This document shows, piece by piece, positions 17,677 through 28,456 of a stretch of 64,000 nt of DNA (position 1 is the first letter of the stretch; the number at the start of each line of letters is the position of its first letter). The notes below the pieces were generated by a model. It did no database searches. It was not told the DNA's origin and saw only the letters and a list, made by a program, of their open reading frames with translations. Location of the stretch: contig NZ_QNTQ01000006.1 in assembly GCF_003298775.1 (NCBI RefSeq), forward strand, positions 372,001-436,000, in the 5' to 3' direction. Made by a program: the position numbers and the translations under genes. This DNA is from Rhodosalinus halophilus (lineage in GTDB: Bacteria; Pseudomonadota; Alphaproteobacteria; Rhodobacterales; Rhodobacteraceae).

Positions 17677-18162
17677 ATGGCCGAAACCTCCAACCGTCTG
17701 CTGCGCGCGCTTGGCAATCTCGGGCTGGCGCTGCTCAACGCCACGCTGGTCCTTGTCGCGCTCTGCCTCTTTCTCGCCTGGCGCGTGCTCGCCTCCGCGA
17801 GCGACGTGACCGAGCGCTTCGAGAGCGCGCTGACCGGCACGGCAGAGCGGATCGCGCCGGTTGCGGCCGAACTCGGCGCGCTCAACGAAGAGCTGGGCGG
17901 GCTGCGGGCGGAGATCGCCGCGCTGCGCGCCGGGGCCGGCGATCGCGGCGGCGGGGCGCTGACGGCCCGGCTGGACGCGCTCGAGCTTCGGCTGGCGCCG
18001 CTCGACGCGGGCGCCGCGCGCCTCTCCGAGATCACGAACGCTGCGCGCGAGGCTCCCGGCGTGGTGCTCGACCGCGCGGTGGATCGGGCCGTTGCCGCCG
18101 CGGGGGCCGAGACGACGGCGGCGATCGCCCGGCTGCGCGGCTGCGTGCCGCCGGAGGCGTGA
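17677..18162 (+). CDS. Hypothetical protein with one membrane helix and a long helical tail
   Basis: A 161-residue protein that I do not recognise. It has a hydrophobic helix near residues 14-37 (GLALLNATLVLVALCLFLAW), then an Ala-, Glu- and Arg-rich stretch (about 40-140) with heptad-like spacing of Leu and Ala, likely a coiled coil or long helix. The C-terminus carries a single Cys. It sits between acpS and lepB in the same direction, with gaps of 41 and 77 bases, which suggests co-expression. A scaffold or signal-peptidase partner role would be speculation. Confidence 0.6.
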   Translation: MAETSNRLLRALGNLGLALLNATLVLVALCLFLAWRVLASASDVTERFESALTGTAERIAPVAAELGALNEELGGLRAEIAALRAGAGDRGGGALTARLDALELRLAPLDAGAARLSEITNAAREAPGVVLDRAVDRAVAAAGAETTAAIARLRGCVPPEA

Positions 18163-18239
18163 CGCAGCGGCGCTCTGCTTGACACCCCCTGCGCCTCCGC
18201 TCATGTAGCCCGCGACCACGAGGGGCGGGGAGCGCAGGC

Positions 18240-19076
18240 ATGGCCGAAGAGAAGAGCTGGGGCGGCTCGATCGTCGAGACGCTGAAGACGATCGTCTATG
18301 CGCTGCTGATCGCCGGCGTCTTCCGCACGCTCTTCTTCCAGCCTTTCTGGATTCCATCGGGGTCGATGAAGGACACGCTGCTGATCGGCGACTTCCTCTT
18401 CGTCAACAAGATGTCCTACGGCTACTCCTACGCCTCCTGCCCCTCGGTCCGCATTCCCGCGGTCGGGCTCGACATCGACGCCGAGGATCTCTGCGGCTGG
18501 CTCCAGCGCGGAGACGGCCGGCTCTTCGGCGGCGAGCCGCAGCGGGGCGATGTGGCCGTCTTCCGCCATCCGGTCACGGGGCGCGATTTCATCAAGCGGA
18601 TCGTGGGGCTGCCCGGCGACCGCATCCAGATGCGCGAGGGCAGGCTGCACATCAACGGCACGGCCGTCGAACTCGACCCCGCCGGCACCTTCGAGGAGAT
18701 CATGGCGCCCCAGGGGCCGCAGGGCATCCGCCCGCGCTGCGCCAACGCGCCCGTGGGCACCGGCGCGATCTGCATCAAGGAAAAGTTCGAGGAGACCCTC
18801 CCCAATGGCGAGACGCACTCGATCCTGAACATCGGGCGGCAGGCCTCGGACGACACGCCCGTCTATACGGTGCCCGAGGGACACTACTTCATGATGGGCG
18901 ACAACCGCGACAACTCCTCCGACAGTCGCGTGCCGCAGCAGATCGGCGGCGTGGGCTTCGTGCCCTATACCGATCTCATCGGCCGGGCGGACCGGGTGAT
19001 GTTCTCCTCCGCGGGACGCAGCATGCTGTTCTTCTGGACATGGCGCGGCGACCGATTCTTCGAGAAGATCGAGTGA
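18240..19076 (+). CDS. lepB: Signal peptidase I
   Basis: Membrane-bound serine protease that removes signal peptides from secreted proteins. The 278-residue product has one N-terminal membrane anchor (about 17-35). The nucleophile is Ser42 in [15 protein letters not shown], the general base is Lys119 in [15 protein letters not shown], and box E is [12 protein letters not shown] near residues 219-230. An insert of about 30 residues with two Cys ([19 protein letters not shown] region, 65-85) is also seen in related bacteria. Its stop overlaps the rnc start as GTGA. Confidence 0.96.
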   Translation: MAEEKSWGGSIVETLKTIVYALLIAGVFRTLFFQPFWIPSGSMKDTLLIGDFLFVNKMSYGYSYASCPSVRIPAVGLDIDAEDLCGWLQRGDGRLFGGEPQRGDVAVFRHPVTGRDFIKRIVGLPGDRIQMREGRLHINGTAVELDPAGTFEEIMAPQGPQGIRPRCANAPVGTGAICIKEKFEETLPNGETHSILNIGRQASDDTPVYTVPEGHYFMMGDNRDNSSDSRVPQQIGGVGFVPYTDLIGRADRVMFSSAGRSMLFFWTWRGDRFFEKIE

Positions 19077-19759
19077 AGCTCTCGGCCGATTTGCGCGCCT
19101 TCGAGGGCCGGATCGGGCATCGTTTCACCCGGCCCGCGCTGTTGGTGCAGGCGGTCACGCACGGCTCCTTCGCCGCGGTCGGGCGCGCGGACAACCAGCG
19201 GCTGGAATTCCTCGGCGACCGCGTGCTGGGTCTCGTCATGGCCGAGGCGCTTCTGGCGGCAGATCCGGCAGCCACCGAGGGCCAGCTCGCGCCGCGGTTC
19301 AACGCCCTGGTGCGCAAGGAGACCTGCGCCGAGGTCGCGCGCGAGGCGGGGCTGGGCGAGGTGCTCAAGCTCGGGCGGTCCGAGATGATCTCGGGCGGCC
19401 GCCGCAAGCAGGCGCTGCTGGGCGACGCGATGGAGGCGGTGATCGCGGCGGTTTATCTCGACGCGGGCTACCAGCCGGCGCGCGACATGGTGCTCCGCCT
19501 CTGGGGCGAGCGGATCGGGCGCGTGGCCGAAGACGCACGCGACGCCAAGACCGCGCTGCAGGAATGGGCGCAGAGTCGCGGCATGCCGCCGCCCAGCTAC
19601 GAGGAAGTCGCGCGCGAGGGCCCGGACCATGCGCCCCGCTTCACCATCGAGGCGCGGCTTTCGGACGGCCGCAGCGCCCGCGCCGAGGCGGGGTCGAAGC
19701 GGCTGGCGGAGCATGCCGCGGCGAAGGCGCTGCTGGCCGAAGTGGAGAGCGGGACATGA
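19073..19759 (+). CDS. rnc: Ribonuclease III
   Basis: Double-strand-specific endoribonuclease that processes rRNA precursors and structured mRNAs. The 228-residue form starts at GTG 19073, overlapping the lepB stop by four bases. An in-frame ATG at 19040 inside lepB would add 11 residues. The signature [17 protein letters not shown] lies near residues 43-59, the second acidic cluster is [17 protein letters not shown] near 109-125, and a double-stranded RNA binding domain runs from about 150 to 222 ([14 protein letters not shown], ending [14 protein letters not shown]). It overlaps era as ATGA. Confidence 0.96.
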   Translation: MKLSADLRAFEGRIGHRFTRPALLVQAVTHGSFAAVGRADNQRLEFLGDRVLGLVMAEALLAADPAATEGQLAPRFNALVRKETCAEVAREAGLGEVLKLGRSEMISGGRRKQALLGDAMEAVIAAVYLDAGYQPARDMVLRLWGERIGRVAEDARDAKTALQEWAQSRGMPPPSYEEVAREGPDHAPRFTIEARLSDGRSARAEAGSKRLAEHAAAKALLAEVESGT

Positions 19760-20670
19760 GCGACACGGCGACCCGGGCGGGCTTCGTCGCCCTGATCGGA
19801 GAGCCCAACGCGGGCAAATCCACGCTCACCAACCGCATGGTGGGCGCGAAAGTCTCGATCGTCACGCACAAGGTGCAGACCACCCGCGCGCGGATCCGGG
19901 GCGTCGCCATCGAGGGCGAGGCGCAGATTATCTTCGTGGACACCCCCGGCCTCTTCCGTCCGCGCCGCAGGCTCGACCGGGCAATGGTCGCCGCGGCCTG
20001 GGGCGGTGCGGCGGATGCCGATGTCGTCGTGCTGCTCGTAGAGGCGCATCGCGGCATCACGCCGGGCGTCGAGGAGATCCTCGAGCGCCTGCCCGAGATC
20101 GCGCAGGGACGGATCGTGGCGCTCGCCATCAACAAGATCGACCGTGTGAAAGCCGAAGCGCTGCTGGAACTGTCGAAGGCGCTCAACGACCGCTTCGACT
20201 TCGCCCGCACCTTCATGATCTCCGCCGAGAAGGGGCACGGCGTCGAGGATCTGCGCCGCTGGCTGGCGTCCGTCCTGCCCGAGGGGCCCTGGCTCTACCC
20301 CGAGGACCAGATCGCCGATCTGCCGCTGCGCATGATCGCCGCGGAAATGACCCGCGAGAAGGCGACGCTGCGCCTGCACCAGGAGCTGCCCTATCAGCTC
20401 ACCGTCGAGACGGAGAGTTGGGAGGAGCGCAAGGACGGCTCGGCGCGCATCGACCAGGTGATCTACGTCGCCCGAGAGGGCCACAAGGGTATTGTGCTGG
20501 GACACCGCGGCGAGACCGTCAAGGCGATTTCCAAGGCCGCGCGCGAAGAGCTCGAGGAGTTCCTCGGCCGCAAGGTCCACCTCTTCGTGCAGGTCAAGGT
20601 CCGCGAAGGCTGGATGGACGAAGCTGAGCGCTACCGGCAAATGGGCCTCGACTTCTCCGACGGCAGCTAG
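19756..20670 (+). CDS. era: GTPase Era
   Basis: Essential GTPase that binds 16S rRNA and assists 30S assembly and cell-cycle control. The 304-residue product has G1 GEPNAGKST at 15-23, the G2 Thr in [11 protein letters not shown]3 DTPG near 66, G4 NKID near 126 and G5 SAEKG near 156. A KH domain from about 205 to 290 includes the [18 protein letters not shown] loop and helix. The start overlaps the rnc stop (ATGA), the classical lepB-rnc-era arrangement. It converges on a small membrane ORF that shares its stop region. Confidence 0.97.
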   Translation: MSDTATRAGFVALIGEPNAGKSTLTNRMVGAKVSIVTHKVQTTRARIRGVAIEGEAQIIFVDTPGLFRPRRRLDRAMVAAAWGGAADADVVVLLVEAHRGITPGVEEILERLPEIAQGRIVALAINKIDRVKAEALLELSKALNDRFDFARTFMISAEKGHGVEDLRRWLASVLPEGPWLYPEDQIADLPLRMIAAEMTREKATLRLHQELPYQLTVETESWEERKDGSARIDQVIYVAREGHKGIVLGHRGETVKAISKAAREELEEFLGRKVHLFVQVKVREGWMDEAERYRQMGLDFSDGS

Positions 20671-20840
20671 CGTTCGGCGAGCCAGCGCCAGACGACCCAG
20701 CCCGCGACGGCCAGCAGCACCAGGTTGCCGAGCGGCAGAAGCAGGATCCATGCCCCGCGCAAGGCGCCGGCGGCGGCCGCGAGGTTGGCGGCGGGCCCGA
20801 GCGCGATGGCGAGCTTTGCGACGAGCGGCAGGACCGGCAT
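20667..20840 (-). CDS. Putative small membrane protein
   Basis: A 57-residue frame with two hydrophobic segments (about 4-20 and 29-52) and the C-terminal sequence VVWRWLAER. Its TAG stop overlaps the era TAG on the other strand within the palindrome CTAG. I do not recognise a family. Support is modest: good membrane-protein character and a neat fit between era and DUF1491. Against it are Ala- and Leu-rich GC-biased composition and no strong ribosome binding site. Confidence 0.4.
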   Translation of the reverse strand: MPVLPLVAKLAIALGPAANLAAAAGALRGAWILLLPLGNLVLLAVAGWVVWRWLAER

Positions 20841-20939
20841 CGCGGGGAGAATAGGCCCGCACCCCGTTCCGGCAAGGCAGCTGCTCTGGCCCCCGGGCCG
20901 CGAGGCCGCTAAGGACGTGCCGGAGCGAAGGGAAACGGC

Positions 20940-21272
20940 ATGGCGCGGCTGACGGCGGAGTTCTGGGTGAAGGCCTATCTCGCGCGGCTGCGGGCCGAGG
21001 GGATCCCGGCCTTCGTCACGGCGCATGGCGACGATCAGGCCGGCGCGGTGATGGTCAAGCTCAACACCCTCGACGGACAGGCCCGCGCCTTCGCGCGGCG
21101 CTGGGATCTCGAGACCGGCGCGCGGCGCTGGGAGCTGCTGGAAGAGGGGGCCGACGCCGAGGTCGATGCCGCGCTCGCCCGTCAGCGGCGAATGGATCCC
21201 GATCTCTGGGTGATCGAGGTCGAGGATCGCGCCGGGCGCCACCTTCTCGATGCGCCCGGCCTCTCCGACTAG
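20940..21272 (+). CDS. DUF1491 family protein
   Basis: Soluble 110-residue protein that matches the DUF1491 family of alphaproteobacteria. [24 protein letters not shown] at the N-terminus (residues 3-26) is typical, followed by [15 protein letters not shown] near 39-53 and [21 protein letters not shown] near 84-104. Function is unknown. AAGGGA lies 8 bases upstream of the ATG. Its position between era and recO is conserved in relatives as I recall. Confidence 0.85.
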   Translation: MARLTAEFWVKAYLARLRAEGIPAFVTAHGDDQAGAVMVKLNTLDGQARAFARRWDLETGARRWELLEEGADAEVDAALARQRRMDPDLWVIEVEDRAGRHLLDAPGLSD

Positions 21273-21337
21273 GGAAGGGTGCCCCGCGCGCTCCGGCGCT
21301 CTTGCCGGCCGGACGGCCGCGCGGGATACTGCACGCC

Positions 21338-22069
21338 ATGATCGAGTGGCGAGACAGCGGCCTTCTGCTCTCTGCGCGGCGGCATGGCGAATCGAGCGCC
21401 ATCGTGGAGGTCTTCACCGAGACGCAGGGGCGGCATGCCGGCGTCGTGCGCGGCGGCGCGTCGCGCCGCATGGCCCCGGTGCTGCAACCCGGCGCACAGC
21501 TCGACGTGACATGGCGCGCCCGCCTGGCCGAGCACATCGGCGCCTTCACCGTCGAGCCGCTGCGCGCACGCGCCGCGCTCGCCATGGGCGACGCGCGCGC
21601 GCTGGCGGGCCTGCAGTCGGTGACGGCGCTGCTCGCCTTCTGCCTGCCCGAACGGGCGCCTCATGCCGCACTCTACCGCCGCTCCGTCGCGCTCCTCGAT
21701 CTGCTCCCCGAGCGGGAGCTCTGGCCGCTCGGCTATCTGCAATGGGAACTCGCGCTGCTCGCCGAGATGGGCTTCGGCCTCGACCTTTCGGCCTGCGCGG
21801 TGACCGGCGCGACCGGGGATCTGGCCTTCGTGTCGCCGCGCAGCGGGCGCGCGGTGTCGCGCGCGGGCGCGGGCGACTGGGCCGACCGGCTGCTGCCCCT
21901 GCCGCCCTGTCTGCTGGGCGAGGGCGAGGCGCAGGATGCCGAGGTCGCGCTCGCGCTCGGGACCACGGGCCATTTCCTGCACCACCACCTCGCCCCGCAC
22001 CTGGGCGATCGCCCGGTGCCGGAGGCCCGCCGCCGCTTCGTGGAACTGCTCGCGCGGAGGGCGGCATGA
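21338..22069 (+). CDS. recO: DNA repair protein RecO
   Basis: Recombination mediator that helps RecR load RecA onto SSB-coated single strands in the RecFOR pathway. The 243-residue protein has an N-terminal OB fold ([20 protein letters not shown], then [19 protein letters not shown]) and a helical C-terminal domain with [20 protein letters not shown] near residues 143-162. The zinc-binding cysteines of some RecO proteins are reduced to one here. The ATG at 21338 gives the family-type start; an ATG 36 bases upstream is in frame. It overlaps the next gene as ATGA. Confidence 0.92.
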   Translation: MIEWRDSGLLLSARRHGESSAIVEVFTETQGRHAGVVRGGASRRMAPVLQPGAQLDVTWRARLAEHIGAFTVEPLRARAALAMGDARALAGLQSVTALLAFCLPERAPHAALYRRSVALLDLLPERELWPLGYLQWELALLAEMGFGLDLSACAVTGATGDLAFVSPRSGRAVSRAGAGDWADRLLPLPPCLLGEGEAQDAEVALALGTTGHFLHHHLAPHLGDRPVPEARRRFVELLARRAA

Positions 22070-22542
22070 CCGCGCGGGCGGGCGAGGAGGCGCTTGGCTT
22101 CGATCCGGGCGATCGGTCCTTTGCCGGCGTGGCGGCGATCGGGCGCATCCGCTCCGCCTGGCGGGCCGGCGACTGCCCGCGCAACCTGCGCCAGGCGCGC
22201 GAGCGCGGCGGCGGCCACGCGCGGCTGGAGATCGACGCGCCCTATCGCCCCGGCCTCGCCGGCTTGGCGGAAGGCCAGTGGATCTGGCTGCTGGCCTGGT
22301 ATGGTGACCGTCGGCGCGACCTGATCGTGCAGGCGCCGGCCCACGCCGAGGGCCCGCGCGGCACCTTCGCCCTGCGCTCGCCCGTGCGCCCGAACCCGGT
22401 GGCGCTGCAACTGGTGCGGATCACGACGCTCGACGCGGAGACCGGCCGCCTCGAGATCGACGCCACCGACGCCTTCGACGGCACGCCGCTGCTCGACATC
22501 AAGCCGTGGCTCGACACGGTCGACCGCCCGCCAGGGCCCTGA
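22066..22542 (+). CDS. TrmO/TsaA-like tRNA methyltransferase
   Basis: The 158-residue protein of the TsaA/TrmO fold is probably a SAM-dependent enzyme that methylates N6-threonylcarbamoyladenosine at position 37 of certain tRNAs. IGRIRSAW near residue 25, the catalytic-region signature [17 protein letters not shown] near 104-120, and [19 protein letters not shown] near 135-153 are diagnostic. It is shorter than E. coli TrmO, lacking most of the C-terminal region, as is common in alphaproteobacteria. It overlaps recO by four bases and is the last intact gene before a decayed stretch. Confidence 0.83.
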   Translation: MTARAGEEALGFDPGDRSFAGVAAIGRIRSAWRAGDCPRNLRQARERGGGHARLEIDAPYRPGLAGLAEGQWIWLLAWYGDRRRDLIVQAPAHAEGPRGTFALRSPVRPNPVALQLVRITTLDAETGRLEIDATDAFDGTPLLDIKPWLDTVDRPPGP

Positions 22543-22661
22543 CCACGCCGCGATCATTCCTGGTGTCCCGAGTACTCCTGCCTCAGGCGTGATCCTTCCG
22601 AATCACGGGTTTCCCCAAGGGAGCCCAGCCGGTCGTGATGCTGGCCCGGAGGCAGTCGATC

Positions 22662-22831
22662 AGGGTCTCACGGCCGCGCGCGCGACGATGTCCTGCGTAT
22701 CGACCAGAGCTCGCCCGAACCCTGGCGGACGCGGCTGGACGCCGGCCGCGAGGCCCGGGGCCGAGCTTTGGCGACACCTGCGTGCCGCAGGTTTTCGAGA
22801 CAGCTTCCGGACACGACGACGGGTGCGGTGA
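22662..22831 (+). pseudogene. Transposase scrap, probably ISL3-type
   Basis: The frame ending at the TGA 22829-22831 contains PGAELWRHLRAAGFRDSF followed by RTRRR. This resembles the LWRELRAxGFxGSxxxVxxWxxRRR helix-turn-helix segment of ISL3-type transposases. Only about 50 residues can be followed, and no catalytic region or terminal repeats are seen. The call rests on remembered family sequence, so it is tentative. Confidence 0.4.
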
Positions 22832-23379
22832 TCGAGCGGGTCATCGCGTCCTTCGGCGCCGATGCCCCGCGCACGCTCGCGGTGACCTGCAATCGCGTGC
22901 CCGAGGGCGATCTTGGCGACAGCCCTGCCGCCTAAGAGTGCGACATCGTGGTCGTCGGCATCCACGGCATCCTGGGTTCGCCGCACGCCGAGGTCGCGGA
23001 GACCGTCGCCGAGACTCGCGCGGCCTCCGTCGTCCTCGCGGTGGGACTGAGCTACGAGACGCCCCGCGAGACGCTCGACATCTTCGTCGAACGCCTGCGC
23101 GAGATCCTTCTGGATCAGCCTCGGATCTACCCGGAGGATCTCTACGTGGGGCTGAGGGGTTTCGGCGCCTCGTCCATCGACATCGAGCTCATGTTCCATC
23201 TTCGGGTCTGCTCCTACGGCTCGCAGATCGAGGCGCAGCACGCGGTCGTCATCGACATCATCGCATTGGCCGATGAGCTGGGCGTCGAGTTCGCGTTGCC
23301 GAAGCGCACCGTGCAGGTGTCCTCCCCCGCTAACCTGATCGCGCCCGTGGCCGACGGGGCGGAGGCCGCGGCGAGCTGA
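22828..23379 (+). pseudogene. Remnant of a MscS-type mechanosensitive channel
   Basis: One reading frame is interrupted by TAA at 22933-22935. Downstream of it about 143 residues remain. GLSYETPRETLDIFVERLRE, then LYVGLRGFGASSIDIELMF, then a stretch ending LADELGVEFALPKRTVQV match the cytosolic C-terminal domain of MscS channels. The pore helices and beta domain are absent. The part before the stop (RVIASFGADAPRTLAVTCN) and the adjoining DIVVVGIHGILGSPHAEVAE are not MscS-like and I cannot place them, so the segment may be a chimera of fragments. Confidence 0.55.
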
Positions 23380-23532
23380 CCGGCGTTACGGCCCGGGTGC
23401 TTGCCTCGCGTGAAGCCGAACGATACCGGGCGCGGCCGGCCGGCATGCACCCAGCGGCCACGATAGGCTTCCGACGCATGCCGCCGGAGGTGGCCAGCGC
23501 CAGGCCTCGCCCGGGCGCGACGCAGGCTTTCC

Positions 23533-25221
23533 TCAGCCCAGCAGGCGGCGCGCGATCACCTGCGCCTGGATCTCGGCCGCGCCCTCGAAGATGTTGAGGA
23601 TGCGCGCGTCGCAGAGGATGCGGCTGATCGCGTATTCCAGCGCGAAACCGTTGCCGCCGTGGACCTGCAACCCGTTGTCGGCGCAGGCCCAGGCGACGCG
23701 CGCGCCCAAGAGCTTCGCCATGCCGGCCTCGAGGTCGCAGCGCCGGCCCTCGTCCTTCTCGAAGGCCGAGAAATAGGTGAGCTGGCGGGCGACCATGATC
23801 TCGACCGCCATCATGGCGAGCTTGCCCGAGACGCGCGGGAAGGCGATCAGCGGCTTGCCGAACTGCTTGCGGTCCTGCGCATAGCGCATCGCGACATCGA
23901 GCGCGGACTGCGCGACGCCCACCGCGCGCGCCGCGGTCTGGATGCGGGCGCTTTCGAAGGTGGCCATCAGCTGCTTGAAGCCCTGCCCCTCCTGCCCGCC
24001 GAGCAGGTTCTCGCCCTTCACCTTGAAGTCGTCGAAGCCCAGCTCGTATTCCTTCATGCCGCGGTATCCCAGCACCTCGATCTCGCCGCCGGTGATGCCG
24101 TCGTCGGGGAAGGGGTGCTCGTCCGTGCCGGGCGTCTTTTCAGCGAGGAACATGCTCAGCCCGCGGTAGTCCGTGGTCTGCGGATCGGTGCGGGCGAGCA
24201 GCGTCATCACATGGGTGCGGGCCGCGTGGGTGATCCAGGTCTTGTTGCCGGTCACGCGGTAGTCGCCGCTGTCGTCCTTGACCGCGCGGGTGCGCAGCGC
24301 GCCCAGGTCGGAGCCGGTATTGGGCTCGGTGAAGACCGCCGTCGGCAGCACCTCGGCGCTGGCGATGCCGGGCAGCCATTTCTCCTTCTGCGCATCGGTG
24401 CCGCCGCCGATGATCAGCTCGGCCGCGATCTCGGACCGGGTGCCGAGCGAGCCCACGCCGATGTAGCCGCGCGAGAGCTCCTCCGAGACCACGCACATGG
24501 ACGCCTTCGACAGTCCGAGCCCGCCGTATTCCTCGGGGATGGTCAGGCCGAAGACGCCCATCTCGGCCAGTTCCCCGATGATCTCCATCGGGATCAGCTC
24601 GTCGTTCAGGTGCCACTCGTGGGCATGGGGCTCGACCTTGTCCACCACGAAGCGGCGGAATTGCTCGCGGATCATCTCGAGCTCATCGTCGAGGCCGCTG
24701 GCGCCCACGGTGATCTCGGCCGCGCGCTCCTGCATCAGCTCGACAAGGCGGGTGCGCGCCGCTTGCGTGTTGCCCTGCTGGGTCAGGGTCATCACCTCGG
24801 GCGCCATCAGGCCGCGCATGTCCTCCTGGGACAGCCCGATGTCCTGCAGGCGCAGGATCTCACCTTGGCTCATCGGGATGCCGCCGTAGATCTGCCAGAG
24901 GTATTCGCCGAAGGCGATCTGCAGGATCAGCTGCTCGACCTCGCCGAACCTGCCCTCGCTTTCGAGCTTCTCGGCCCAGGCCTGCATCTGGCGCAGCGCC
25001 TCGACGTAAGTGGCGAGCCAGGCAAGACCGTGCGCCGCGGTCTGGTTCGCCTCGACGAGGCGCCCCGAGACGCGACCGTCCTCTGTGACCTCGGCGCGCA
25101 GGCGCCCCTTGGCGGTGTCGAGGATCGCCTCCGCCGGCGCGACGGCTGCGCCGGTCAGACGCAGCAGATCCGGAAGCACGGCCGCCTGCGCGGCGCTCAG
25201 GTCCTGTCCGTCGTGAGCCAT
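23533..25221 (-). CDS. Acyl-CoA dehydrogenase
   Basis: FAD enzyme that oxidises acyl-CoA thioesters to enoyl-CoA and passes electrons to ETF, whose genes are at 36-38 kb. The 562-residue product is longer than the usual 380. About 160 N-terminal residues (helical, with FGEYLWQIYGGIPMSQGE near 105-122) precede the standard fold. ELSRGYIGVGSLGTRSEIA lies near 250, FTEPNTGSDLGALRT near 290 and KTWITHAARTHVMTLLART near 322. The C-terminus carries YAQDRKQFGKPLIAFPRVSG and QVHGGNGFALEYAISRI. AGGAGG lies 11 bases before the ATG. The substrate chain is unknown. Confidence 0.92.
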   Translation of the reverse strand: MAHDGQDLSAAQAAVLPDLLRLTGAAVAPAEAILDTAKGRLRAEVTEDGRVSGRLVEANQTAAHGLAWLATYVEALRQMQAWAEKLESEGRFGEVEQLILQIAFGEYLWQIYGGIPMSQGEILRLQDIGLSQEDMRGLMAPEVMTLTQQGNTQAARTRLVELMQERAAEITVGASGLDDELEMIREQFRRFVVDKVEPHAHEWHLNDELIPMEIIGELAEMGVFGLTIPEEYGGLGLSKASMCVVSEELSRGYIGVGSLGTRSEIAAELIIGGGTDAQKEKWLPGIASAEVLPTAVFTEPNTGSDLGALRTRAVKDDSGDYRVTGNKTWITHAARTHVMTLLARTDPQTTDYRGLSMFLAEKTPGTDEHPFPDDGITGGEIEVLGYRGMKEYELGFDDFKVKGENLLGGQEGQGFKQLMATFESARIQTAARAVGVAQSALDVAMRYAQDRKQFGKPLIAFPRVSGKLAMMAVEIMVARQLTYFSAFEKDEGRRCDLEAGMAKLLGARVAWACADNGLQVHGGNGFALEYAISRILCDARILNIFEGAAEIQAQVIARRLLG

Positions 25222-25371
25222 CGATTCACATCCCTCCTGCAATCCCCGCTGCCTTAGTCCTTTCGCAGTTGCAGCGCAACGAAAATACCCCAACCTGCGA
25301 CGTTCGGACCGATTGTTGCGCGCCGCATTTCCCTGCTGCGGACCTCCCCGGCCGGTGCTAAGGGCCGGAGC

Positions 25372-26136
25372 ATGGGCTTTCCAGACTTGCTTTCAATGGT
25401 CGACATAGCGCTTGCGATCCTCGTGGCGAGCTTCGCAGGCGTGGTGAAGGGCATGGTGGGTTTCGCCATGCCGATGATCCTGATCTCGGGGCTGGGCAGC
25501 TTTCTCGCGCCGGAACTCGCGCTCGCGGGCCTGATGCTGCCGACGCTCGCGACCAACGCCTGGCAGGGGATGCGCGACGGGCTGCGCGCGGCGCTGGCCA
25601 GCCTCGCACGGTTCAAGCTCTTTCTGGGCGTGGGCGCGCTCTGTCTCTTCGCCTCGGCGCAGCTGGTGGGGGTGCTGCCGGCCGCGGTGCTGCTGACGGT
25701 GATCGGCGTGCCGCTGGTGTTCTTCGCCGTCTGGCAGCTTCTGGGCCGGCCGCTCACGCTGTCGGAGGCGAGCCGCCGGATCGAGGTTGCGATGGCCGTT
25801 CTGGCGGGCTCTCTGGGCGGGCTGTCGGGAGTCTGGGGGCCCCCTGTCGTGGCCTATCTGACAGCGCTGGACACGCCCAAGGCCGAACAGATGCGGATCC
25901 AGGGCGTGCTCTATCTGCTGGGGTCGGTCGCGCTCGTGATCGCGCATACCGGATCGGGCGTCGTGACGCGCCACAGCATGGCCTTCTCGGCCGTGCTCGT
26001 GCCTGCGGCGCTGGCCGGGATGTGGCTGGGCTACCGTCTGCAGGACCGGATCGACCAGGCTGCCTTCCGCCGGGCCACGCTGGTGGTGCTGTTGCTGGCG
26101 GGCTTGAACCTGATCCGCCGCGGCGTTCTGGGCTAG
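25372..26136 (+). CDS. TauE/SafE family sulfite or anion exporter
   Basis: Inner-membrane permease of the TauE/SafE (TSUP) family, members of which export sulfite, sulfoacetate or related organosulfur anions. The 254 residues form about eight membrane segments. The first TSUP repeat has ASFAGVVKGMVGFAMPMIL near residues 21-39 and the second has LAGSLGGLSGVWGPPVVAYL near 144-163. The start could be ATG 25372 (used) or the ATG nine codons later. It is divergent from the acyl-CoA dehydrogenase across a 150-base gap and converges on DUF429 with a four-base overlap. The substrate is not evident. Confidence 0.88.
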   Translation: MGFPDLLSMVDIALAILVASFAGVVKGMVGFAMPMILISGLGSFLAPELALAGLMLPTLATNAWQGMRDGLRAALASLARFKLFLGVGALCLFASAQLVGVLPAAVLLTVIGVPLVFFAVWQLLGRPLTLSEASRRIEVAMAVLAGSLGGLSGVWGPPVVAYLTALDTPKAEQMRIQGVLYLLGSVALVIAHTGSGVVTRHSMAFSAVLVPAALAGMWLGYRLQDRIDQAAFRRATLVVLLLAGLNLIRRGVLG

Positions 26137-26857
26137 TAGTGGATCGCCATGCGATGGCCCCGGCTGTCGCGCTCGGGCGGATCGGGCAGGGTGCGATGCG
26201 CGCCGCGCGCGATGCGGAGGACGGACCAGGCGGCGGCGCAGGCATCCAGCAGGTCGTCGGCATTCCAGCGCCGCGCCTTGCGCCCCAGCGACGCGCCCAG
26301 CTCGTCGAGGTCGAAGCCGATGCGCGAAAGCGCCTGATGCCGCGCGCGGCGTCCCGCGGGCGACTTCTTGGGCGCGAGCGTCCGTCCGGCGAGCGCCGCA
26401 AAAGAGATCTCGGGGTGCACCTCCCAGATCCGGTCGACGTGGCGCGTGGCGCCGAGATCGTCGAGCGCCGCGATCCGGTCGCAGATGTTGAAGCACTGCT
26501 TCGAAAGGCGCCGTCCCTGCGGAAACGCGGCGCGGATTGCGGGATACCCGCCGCCCGCGCGGAGCACGTCCAGATGCGCGCGGCTCGGCGCGGCGAAGAC
26601 GCGCGACCCGGGGGCACGGTTGCCCTCCAGGTTCCGTTCGGCCAGAAAGGCGCGCGCGGCGAGGTCTGCGGAGCGCGCCTGTCCCGGCGTCTCCATCAGG
26701 CCGATCGGCATGTCGATGCCGATCAGCGCGGCCTCCGCCTCGAGGAGGGCCGGGAGATCCGGGACTATCGCGGCCCGGGCCGCGCGCGGCCCAAGCCCGC
26801 CGACCAGCACGGCGAGCCAGCCGCCAGGGCAGCCGTCCACCCCGGCGATCGTGGCCG

Positions 26858-26861
<4 letters not shown>
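26133..26861 (-). CDS. DUF429 family protein
   Basis: The 242-residue protein of the DUF429 family has an RNase H-like fold. It begins [16 protein letters not shown] (residues 5-20), the signature of the group. [16 protein letters not shown] lies near 46-61, and a conserved C-terminal segment [19 protein letters not shown] near 200-218 completes it. The acidic residues suggest a nuclease-like metal site, but the biochemical role is unknown. Its start overlaps the pckA stop by four bases, so it is probably co-translated with pckA. It converges on the TauE/SafE gene. Confidence 0.88.

Positions 26862-28456
<1,595 letters not shown>

Larger units (their letters stand above)
22543..23532. other. 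Decayed intergenic segment
   Basis: Longest stretch without an intact gene in the window (990 bases). It holds the two remnants listed separately. Before 22660 and after 23380 I see nothing recognisable on either strand. A short minus-strand frame ends near 22583 with TTGWAPLGKPVIRKDHA, which looks protein-like but could not be assigned. It lies between the TrmO-like gene and the acyl-CoA dehydrogenase, which converge here. Confidence 0.6.

Noticed and set aside
22948-23379. Intact small gene starting at GTG 22948
   Set aside because: The product has only the C-terminal part of a MscS domain and the frame is continuous upstream through a stop codon, so a remnant is more likely.
23659-25257. 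Open frame of 532 codons on the plus strand opposite the acyl-CoA dehydrogenase
   Set aside because: Shadow frame; the minus-strand acyl-CoA dehydrogenase carries all motifs.
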